Source: Cryptomeria japonica
Taxonomy: Eukaryota; Streptophyta; Pinopsida; Cupressales; Cupressaceae
Length of the DNA: 64,000 nt
Reading direction: 5' to 3'
Assembly: GCF_030272615.1 (NCBI RefSeq)
Contig: NW_026729182.1
Coordinates: 1-64,000 of the forward strand
How positions within the stretch are numbered: position 1 is the stretch's first letter; every line of letters begins with the position of its first letter. Of the stretch, positions 55,860 to 64,000 are shown piece by piece. The translations under genes and the position numbers were made by a program. The notes under the pieces were generated by a model. The model had not been told where the DNA came from. It searched no databases and was given only the letters and a program-made list of their open reading frames with translations.

Positions 55860-57835
55860 TAAATAGGAGGAACTTGATGTTCTCCTATGTTGGGAGAAAT
55901 TCTCGGCGATGTGGAACATAGTGCCAGAGCTTACATAGGCAGAGGTGAGACATATAGATGCTTGTGGATTACGCCACTTGTTATACATTCCTAATATTAC
56001 CCATAATAGGGGATTGTTGACAATGTTAGCCAAGAGATGGCATAGCGAGCATAACACTTTCCACCTGCCCATGGGTGAGAATAGTGTGACACTTGAAGAT
56101 GTCTACAGGATTCTCCACATCCCAGTGACCGGTGAGTTAGTTTAGTATGATTTTCAGGATCTTGGAGGGACAGAGGCATGCAGAGCCATATTTGGTTGAG
56201 AGAATTGGGAGAGGAGAGATCCGATGGGAGGATATGATTATGTATTATGAGATTGTTCCTGTGATTCTTGCAGGTTTGATTAGGGGATTCATCTGTCCAG
56301 ATAGGAGATCTCGAGGTTTTTCTATTGGTTGGGGTGAGATTCTTCAGAGCATGATGTAGCGTTAGACTTGATATGCGTGTGGTTTTTTCATGCTTTCTCA
56401 TTTGTATCATGATCTTCATCAAGTTGTTTTCGATGAGGGTGCTAGTCTGTCGACATGATGCACACTTTTGCAGATCTGGTGCTGGGAGCACATTGCTACT
56501 ACTTGGCCTATTCATCATAGAGTTTGTGGTGAGAGAAAGCCATATGTTTATCTTTATGCAGGTATCCTTACTCAACATAAGCTGGGTAAGATGGAGTATT
56601 GGCGTTGGGTTCTTGATTCATTGGACAGTGTTATTTGGAGACCTTATATCGATTGTGAGCCATGGATAGATGATGCACAAACATTACCATTTATTATGCA
56701 GAGTAGATATCTCATTGGTCGGACTCCATTAATTGTTGAGAGACAGTTGATTAGTCACATTTTGAGACAATTTGGTAGCATTCAGCCTATGCCTACTGGT
56801 GTCACGATATATGCATGACAATACAGAGATAGGTGAGATTGGGGACCTTCTTTGTCATTTGAGTTGGCACGTGCAAAGTTTCTTGCTACTCCTAGGGTAG
56901 CTTATGATATGAGATTGCACATTCTTGATCCTGGGGTTACTGCAGATTATGCTCAATATATATTAGCACACCCATTTCCTCGTATTATTGATCCAACAGA
57001 TCCTCCTATCTTAGGAGATGAGAATGATGATTTAGATGATCCAGTTATCAGGAGACGTAGATGGAGATGAGAGCTTAGAGCTACTCAAGAGGCCGGAGGG
57101 GATGGAGATGAGGGAGGAGATGGAGGTGGTGGCGATAGGAGACCCAGATGGAGAGGAGGTCGATTGAGAGTCCGTGGAGGTCCATTTGGACCAGTTGGCA
57201 GGATTGGGAGACCGCTTCCTATTAGTGGGAGAGAGGTTGGAAAGATTTGGAGGGATACTAGCAGGGCAGAGATGAGATCACTGAGAGGGTTGCCATTGAT
57301 AGGAGGAGGTAGGATGAGTGGACTGGATGGGGGTTGTGGGAGAGGCATTGATTTTGGGCAGATTCAGCCTGACCCTAGGGTTATTGCAATGCATGGTGGA
57401 GAGGATGAGGATCTAGAGGATCATGTTCCACTCATTAGATGACAGGTTCTGAGAGCTACTCGGACTTAGATTCCAACAGGTGGACAGGGAGGTGGAGATG
57501 AGGGTATTGGGGTTCATGTGCTAGAGCAGGAGACCATTGATAGTCTCAGAGCATGGATAGATCAGCTTAGCGCATAGATACAGACACTCATGACAGAGAG
57601 AGACACGGTTGTTAGGAGACAACAAGATACTCAAGGTCTTCTTGATCACATTCAACAGGTTGGATTGGGCACTCTCTCAGCTGATACTATTAGAGCACTA
57701 GTTTGGGTCGAGAAGGAGACTACCCGTTGGCGACGACTATATGAGGATTTAGAAGCAGAGAGCCATAGAGAAGGTAGTTATCATACCACCATGAGGATGG
57801 ATACTAGCAGCGGTGGAGTCATGGGACCTCCTTAG
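55860..57835 (+). pseudogene. Plant mobile domain (PMD) ORF, antisense to the Tat element
   Basis: About 650 codons with one frameshift (between 56140 and 56215) and roughly ten in-frame stops. PMD part, residues about 1-320: HNTFHLPMGENSVTLEDVYR and IPVTGELV, then AGLIRGFICPDRRSRGFSIG, LLQIWCWEHIATT, and YWRWVLDSLDSVIWRPY with RYLIGRTPLIVERQLI, all matching the aminotransferase-like plant mobile domain. Middle: acidic plus Gly/Arg-rich (GGDGGGGDRRPRWRGG). End: helical, coiled-coil-like (VRRQQDTQGLLDHIQQ, RWRRLYEDLEAE). No ATG is certain. It lies between the integrase and 3' LTR, on the opposite strand, where other Tat elements carry antisense ORFs. PMD proteins are linked to silencing and transposons in plants; this copy's role is unknown. 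Confidence 0.8.
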
Positions 57836-59873
57836 AGGAGTGGTGATCATGTGAGACAAGCATCTGGAGGATCTTCTCGCCCACAACCATAGAGACGGAT
57901 AGAGTCAGGTGGTAGTGGTACATGACAACCTTGACTTGACTTCGTATTGATGAGGCATTTGCACTTTTGATCTGATATCATTGTATACTTGGACTTTTAT
58001 TGTTTTATGATGATCTATATGCAGACATGGACTCTATATGATGATGATCTTTATTATGCATGTTACTCTATTTTATGATGATCTATATGCATTGATTATA
58101 TGGATGCAATGATTAGATGGATGATGTTATGATATTTTTTCTTTATTAAGATGATATTTTATATGATGATGCAATGATAAATGTTTTTGATGACCTTGGA
58201 TGCAAATTAAAATGATTACTAACTTAAATGATGTGATGTACTTAAATGATGCAAATGCAATGATCTATATGGGAATGAAAATAAATGATTATGCAATATG
58301 TTTTTCAAATTTTTTTGATTTTTATATGTAATGCTTATAATGATTATGAATCTAAGTGCAAAGATGTAACTAAATGATCTTAATGAATCTTTAATGATAA
58401 TGCAAATAATAATGATAATACACTACATGATTAATGAAATGCACTTAATTGAATGCAAACTAATGCAATGATTTAAATGCAACTAAATGAAATAGATGAT
58501 GATTAAAATGATTCTAAAAAATGAATGCACCTATAATGATCAAATGCAAATTGTTTTTGTTTGTCCAAGTATACTCAATCTTTCTTCATGACTGTTGATC
58601 TTTGAATGAAATGAAATGCTTATAATGCAACTGACATTGAATGCTTATAATGTAGATGAATAATGAGCTAATCTAAAATGATCTAACTAAAAATGATACT
58701 ACCATTCTTCATATGTTATCTTGTAATAATGCTTGATTTCATCATTGAGCTTTAAAATGTTGTAAGAAAATACAAGCAACTTGACATAATGATTCAAGAT
58801 GAACTGAGTATTTCTTACATTGATTTTGATATAGCAAGTTAATACAAGCGACTTTATATAATGAATCAAGTTGACCTGAGTATTTCTTGCAGAATAGACA
58901 AGGATTATCTTCTTTCATGCATGACTCAGAACGTCCTCCTTGATCTTTTTCCAATCATATCCTGAGACAAGTACATACCTTAATAAGAGATAAACCACAG
59001 ACAACAATCAAAGAAAAATAATCATGCCCCATGATAGCTTCTCTAGTCATAGACATCCTTGAGTCGCATAGAGTACATGATTAGCAATAAAATCAAGATA
59101 TAAACACCGAATCTCGCATGTCATTCACATGTTCTCATGGTCATTAACTGATATAATCATCTTGATGAATGATCTTGGATAATCCTTTATTACTTGCTGG
59201 TTGATTCTTCATTTTTTGAGTTTCACATTTTAGTTTCCATGAAATGCCTTGATCTTTGTTGCTTTGTTGCTCGTTATTTGTTTCAAAATCCTAGGTGTTT
59301 TTGTTTTTTCTAAGTTTTCCGAATGTTTTGGATTTTGAAAGATTCAAAAGATCACCTTAGCAAAAGGAATTAGGATTTTCCCCCAGCGGAAACAAAACTT
59401 TATTATGGATGTAAGAATTGATCAAGATCCAAACCATGGCGGGATACAAATGTAGATTGATTGATTCTGATAAAAGCTAAGATAGTGACTATGATAAGTA
59501 TGCCAAAAATTGATAATTGTTGGTAAGCTGCATACTAAATGGTTAAGAGAAATAGACGCAAAAGATGGAATGGATAAGATAAGATAGATGGAAGTGATAA
59601 TTGTGATAGGATGAAGTGGATAGGTGTGCAAAGTGATCTCATAGATGGAAGAACTCACTTTTTAGATAGCGCCTGTTTACCAGGTTTTCACCATTTAAAT
59701 TTATTGCATTTTCCCCTTTTCTTCTTCTTTTAATTTCTTTTAAATGATTTATGCTTTTTAGGGATTTTCTGATTTGCTTCTTTTTACCGATTTCTTCAAA
59801 ACTTTATATGCTATTTATTGATTTTTTCCAAGACTTTATATGCTTTTTATTGATTTTTTCCAAGACTTTATAT
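57836..59873. other. Spacer between antisense ORF and integrase
   Basis: No gene. 57990-58560 is a loose ATGATG/AAATGATG low-complexity tract. 58766-58893 holds two copies of a piece containing ATACAAGC(A/G)ACTT and CTGAGTATTTCTT. 59790-59880 repeats TTTTTTCCAAGACTTTATAT. Confidence 0.5.
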
Positions 59874-60984
59874 CTCAAGCATAGATTTTTTTTGAGATGG
59901 ATGGAATTGATAGGTTCATCAAACCAATCACCTTCGGGGGTAGATAACTTGTATTCTCCTGAGCCATATGCTGCTACTATAACAAAAGATCCTAGCCAAT
60001 TTGGTTCAAATTTACCCTTCTTTTCTCGGTCTTGTTGATTTCTTGTATTCTCCCTTAGAACTATATCTCCAATTTAAAAAATGCGCGACTTGACTCTATG
60101 ATTATAACTTCTTTCCATTCTCTGTTGATACACTTTCAAATGATCTATTGCATTTTGGCGACGTTCCTGGATCAGTTCAGGTTCTTGGAGTCTAGAGACT
60201 CGTTGTTCTTCCTTTGGTACAAGACCTTTCAAGGAAATTCATAGAGAAGGTATCTCTACTTCTACTGGTAATATGGCTTCTGAGCCATAGACTAAGCAAT
60301 ATGGAGTTACCCCCGTTGGTGTGCGGATGTTGGTTCGGTATGCCCAAAGAGAAGGATTTAGCTGAATGTGCCAGTCTTTTCCAACTTCATTGACTGTTTT
60401 CTTCAATATTTTCAAGATAATTTTGTTTGATGCCTCATCTTGACCATTTCCTTGTGGATAATACAGAGTAGAAAACCTATGTTGGATATGAAATTGCTCA
60501 CATAGTTCCTTCACATCTTGATTCTTAAACGGTCGTCCATTGTCAGTGATAATGGTCATAGGAACTTCATAGCAACAGATTATATAATTCAAGATGAATG
60601 ATGATATTTGTTTTCCTCTCACTTTTGTTATAGGTACTGCTTCAACCATTTAGTGAAATATTCAATAGCAGTCAAAATGAACATATGTCCATTAGAAGAT
60701 GAAGGATTTACCTTTCCTACCAAATCAAGGCCCCATTGAAAAAATGACCATGATCGGACCATAGGATGCAATTCTTGTGCTGGTGCGTGAATGAGATTCC
60801 CATGGATCTGACATTGTTTGCATTTTTTGGCATATGTGAATGAATCTCTCTCCAATGCAGGCCAATAGTAACCCATAGGAAGAAGTTTCTGAGCCAATGT
60901 TAATCCACTTGAGTGTGTGCCACAAATACCTGCGTGAACTTTGTTAAGAACTTTCTTAGATTCTTCTTGTTCAAGACATCTCAA
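59874..60984 (-). pseudogene. Integrase of the Tat-lineage element
   Basis: Zinc module KVHAGICGTHSSGLTLAQK with CKQCQIHGNL; core Asp in WGLDLVGKVNPSSSNG; second Asp in IITDNGRPFKN; Glu in NGQDEASNKI. The C-terminal part runs on past a TGA at 60239 to the natural stop at 59874, through HRVKSRIFQIGDIVLR, GKFEPNWLGSFV and GDWFDEPINSIHLKK. A frameshift lies between 60649 and 60628. Catalytic residues are retained, so this copy decayed later or more mildly than its stops suggest. Confidence 0.9.
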
Positions 60985-61242
60985 TAAAGTACCATCTAGA
61001 CCTCGCCTATATAAGGTATCAGCAATAATAGTATAGCGGGATGACTAGCGGATAAAATTTCTTCTTTAATTGCGGGATAGGTCAGGAGGAAGGATATTCT
61101 CTTTTAAGTACTGATAGGTTTGGCCGTATAAGGATTGACTGATTCCTGATATTTGACAAATCATGTAGGTATGTTGGGATTGAATGGTAGGGGTTAAGAT
61201 ATCTTCCACGAGGAATTCGTAATGTTGTTGATTCTCCCGATT

Positions 61243-61676
61243 CTATAAGAGAGATGTTAGTGTAGCCATTACATCTTCTGCTTTATTCTCATTTCTTAGG
61301 GTTTGAGTAAATGATATTTCTGCAAAGTGTTCTTTAAACTCTTCTACTAGCTTTTTATAGGGCATGAGCTTGTAATCCCTAGTTTGGTAATCATCATTTA
61401 TTTTATTGATGATAAGTTGTGAATCACCATAAACATGCAATTCCTTGATATTCCATTCAATAGTCATTTTGAGCCCAATAGTCAATGCTTCATATTCTGC
61501 AGTATTGTTTGTGCATGGAAACCGAAGTCTATATGATTTTGGAATTGTATGTCTTGAGGTGTGATGAATAAAATTCCTGCACCTGATCCATATTGTGTAT
61601 AAGAACCATCAAAGTACAATTCCCAAAATTTTATACTTACTGTCAGAATGTCTGCATCAAGAAATTCAATGTGCAA
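61243..61676 (-). pseudogene. Second (archaeal-type) RNase H of the Tat-lineage element
   Basis: WELYFDGSYTQYGSGAGILF carries the DGS catalytic Asp and HVYGDSQLIINKINDDYQTRD the Asp/DSQL motif, with NENKAEDVMATL giving the last region (AD-LA type). A frameshift joins 61482-61676 to 61243-61485. A second RNase H between the normal RNase H and the integrase is the hallmark of the Tat lineage. Confidence 0.85.
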
Positions 61677-61742
61677 TGGTATGTTATTTTGTAAAGGAGC
61701 TTTAGCTAATTGATCAACAATGACCTATCCTTTGATAGCTTT

Positions 61743-62126
61743 TCAATCAACATACTCTATATCAAACTCACTCAGTATCATAACCCATTTGGCTAATCTG
61801 CCTATCAAAGTTGACTTGTTCAACAAATACTTTAGTGGATCTATCTTTGCTATTAACTTCATAGAATAAGTCAACTTATAAAATCGCAGCTTCTGAGTTG
61901 CAAATACAATTGCTAGACGTGTCTTCTCTATTGCTGTATAATTCAGTTCATAGCTGACAAGTGTTTTATTGATGTAATGCACTGCTCTTTCTTTTCCTTC
62001 TTCATCATGTTGAGCTAATAGAGCGCCTAATGATACATTTGTTGCTGAGATATAGAGCAACAATGGTTTCTCTTTGATTGGTGATACCCATACTGGAGGA
62101 TTCATGAGATATTCTTTGATTTGCAT
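61743..62126 (-). pseudogene. First RNase H of the Tat-lineage element
   Basis: LYISATNVSLGALLAQHDEE replaces the usual Y-I/L-S-A-T---GAVL start of Tat RNase H, and YINKTLVSYELNYTAIEKTR and ATQKLRFYKL follow. In this group this domain is often degenerate and complemented by the second RNase H. Confidence 0.85.
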
Positions 62127-62255
62127 AAAATATTCTTCACATTTTTTATCCCATTTGAATGGAACATTCTTATGTAGAAGATGAGTGAATGGATGACATC
62201 TATCTGCTAATTGAGAGACAAATATTTTGATTGATTGTAATCTTCCTTGTAAAGA

Positions 62256-63014
62256 TCAAAATTGACTTATGTTCCTAGGTGACTCCATCTCCATGATGGC
62301 TTTTACCTTTTCAGGATCTACTTCAATTCCATGGGCTGATATAATGTACCCAAGAAGTTTTCCAGAGGTTACTCCAAATGCACATTTCTTTGGATTTAAT
62401 CTCAACTGATATCTTTCCAACCTATCAAAGATCTTGCTTAAGATGTTCAAATGTTCTTGTCTTGTATGAGATTTTGCAACTATATCATCTACATAATCTT
62501 CCATAAATGTATGCATCATATCATGGAAAATTGTTGTCATGGCCCTTTGATAAGTTGCTCCTGCATTCTTAAGCCCAAATGGCATAACATTGCAGCAATA
62601 AGTACCCCATGCAGAGGTGAATGTTATGTTTTTTTGATCTCCAGGGGAAATTCTTATTTGATTGTATCCTAAGAAGCCATCCATTAATGAAAACATCTCA
62701 TGCCCTGCTAATAAGTCCACAATTATATCAATGTTTGGTAGTGGGAAATCATCTTTGGGGCATGCTTTGTTCAAATCTTTGAAATCGGTGTAGACTCTTA
62801 TGCTTTTATCCGGCTTTGACACTGGTACAATGCTTGAAACCCATTCTGGATAGGCAATAGGTCTTATGAAACCCACCTCTAATAGTTTCTTTAGCTCAGC
62901 TTTTACAAGAAGAGCAATGTGTGGATGCATCTTCCTTAGCTTTTTCTTAACTGGTTTTTCTTTTAAATCCATATTGAGATGATGCATTATAAGATCTGGA
63001 TTAAGTCCAGGCAT
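62256..63014 (-). pseudogene. Reverse transcriptase of the Tat-lineage element
   Basis: 252 open codons. VKAELKKLLEVGFIRPIAYP, DFKDLNKACPKDDFPLPNID (a Tat/Retand-type signature), FLGYNQIRISPGD, MPFGLKNAGATYQRAM, and catalytic MEDYVDDIVAKS. Ends in LLGYIISAHGIEVDPEKVKA. Catalytic residues intact; the frame breaks at 62256 before the connection domain. Confidence 0.9.
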
Positions 63015-63785
63015 GTCAGCATAGGACCAAGCAAAATTTATTTGTCTTTGACTGAAGAGTTCTATGTATTCTTTCCTCTCTTTATCTGATAATGAGGCAG
63101 CAGAATAAAGTATCTTGGGATCCTTTGATGTTCCAATGTTTATTGCTTCTATTGGTTCTATTAGAATAGCAGATCTCTCCTATTTTTTCGACTGGAAAGT
63201 TTGGCAATCTCTTGACTGTAAGAAACGTTACTTGATTCGACAAAGGAAGATATCTTAGGTCTTATGGGTTCGACAACATTAAGATACACAATAAGTCATG
63301 ATCATTGGAAAAGACGTCTAAGTTAGGGTTTTCTAGATTATCCCAATCAATTAATTTAGGATGAAGAATGGGTAAGTCATAATCATTGTCATCGTTAGGT
63401 GCTTCAAAATTCATGACATAATGGTCATAATTTGGAGTAGAGTAGGTAATGTCATAGATAGAATTATCTTGAGGATTATCTCTCCCAAGTATTCTCCAAT
63501 CTGTTCTAAAGAAATTAGTATTAGCATTTTGTGGTTCACACTCAAATGGATCTTCATCTGACGTTTGTCCCTTAAATGAATGGATTATATCAACACACAC
63601 GTCTTTAGTACTGCAAGATCCTTCTTGATTATTTTCAATAAATTCATTTGCATTTTGAAGTTGACATACTGGTGCACATGATATAGAGAATTCTTTTGCT
63701 AGATTTTGTCTTCTTTCAAACTCAGTTTCTTCTGGACTAATAGTCAATTCTACTTGACTATCTCTTAGTTCTTCTATGGTTCTAC
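63015..63785 (-). pseudogene. Acidic linker upstream of RT, Tat-lineage element
   Basis: A 181-codon acidic stretch (63262-63807 in the frame, the last bases belonging to the inserted LTR), with YDLPILHPKLIDWDNL near the C-terminal side. It occupies the protease-RT linker position. The protease itself is not seen because an LTR interrupts at 63786. Confidence 0.55.
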
Positions 63786-64000
63786 TGTGAGATTTTTCCA
63801 AGATCAAGAGCTCAATGAAAAGTACAATAGAGACAAAATATAGGATAATAATAAACTATATTCTCATCAATAGATAAATGATCAATTGTTCCATTTTACA
63901 TAGAATGTAGATGAGCCTACTTATATAGGCAAGGCTTATGGATATGTGAGTACACAAACATGACATGTGGCTCAATAAGAAACAAGGGTAGGTAGGAAAT
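63786..64000 (-). repeat. LTR of the copia family, interrupting the Tat element
   Basis: TGTGAGATTTTTCCAAGATC onward matches 7391-7844 and 11193-11651, including ATATAGGCAAGGCT and AACAAGGGTAGGTAGGAAAT. It runs off the window, so whether a whole element or solo LTR follows is unknown. Confidence 0.85.

Noticed and set aside
57085..57348. Proline-rich minus-strand ORF
   Set aside because: Complement of the Gly/Arg-rich part of the PMD ORF; no independent support.

Overview
This window looks like plant nuclear DNA, probably from a large, transposon-rich genome. A gymnosperm or other conifer-like genome is my inference from the AT-rich LTRs, heavy nesting and very low gene density; the sequence does not prove it. 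I see one probably intact host gene: a two-exon F-box/LRR gene at 36182-37668 (+), with a TATA box and clean splice sites. Almost everything else is retrotransposon sequence at various stages of decay, plus two foldback/MITE elements and several tandem repeats.

Layout. 1-4234 is the 5' end of a minus-strand Ty3/gypsy element of the Tat type: gag, a long leader with short repeats, a tRNA-Lys primer site and an internally deleted LTR. 4124-6100 is a duplicated copy of the flanks of the F-box locus, but without the gene, and it carries a Tourist-like MITE. 6114-7120 holds exon-like remnants of an unrecognised gene. 7391-11651 is a rearranged minus-strand Ty1/copia element. 13250-15110 holds fragments of an unrecognised intron-containing gene, and 15726-17360 is a striking tandem array of about 13 near-palindromic 128-bp units. 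A plus-strand LTR (18541 onward, resuming at 30579) is split by an 11.4-kb Athila-like Ty3/gypsy element on the minus strand (19186-30578). That element has both LTRs, a tRNA-Asp primer site, gag-pol and a third large ORF downstream of pol. 31350-35262 is a LINE fragment followed by a second, unrelated-looking ORF.

35263-41000 is the F-box locus with its duplicated flanks and a 1.2-kb foldback. 41341-42790 is a copia RT/RNase H remnant. 43946-45830 holds two LTR-like blocks. 47190-52262 is a second, nearly complete but eroded LINE. 52277-53174 is another LTR-like block. 53354-63785 is the 3' part of a Tat-lineage element: 3' LTR, polypurine tract, an ANTISENSE ORF encoding a plant mobile domain (PMD) protein, then integrase, two RNase H domains and RT. 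It is interrupted at 63786 by an LTR of the same family as the 7391-11651 copia element.

The most interesting theme is extra, non-canonical ORFs carried by retroelements. The Athila-like element has an 800-codon sense ORF broken only by in-frame stops. The Tat element has an antisense PMD ORF, and the leader of that ORF uses the same short repeat motif as the 5' genomic leader of the Tat family. The first LINE is followed by a third ORF that overlaps the RNase H stop codon as TAATG. All three extra ORFs share a layout: a globular N-terminal domain, a charged low-complexity middle and a C-terminal coiled coil. The other notable signal is the hairpin satellite at 15.7-17.4 kb. All alignments were made by eye; divergence counts are approximate.
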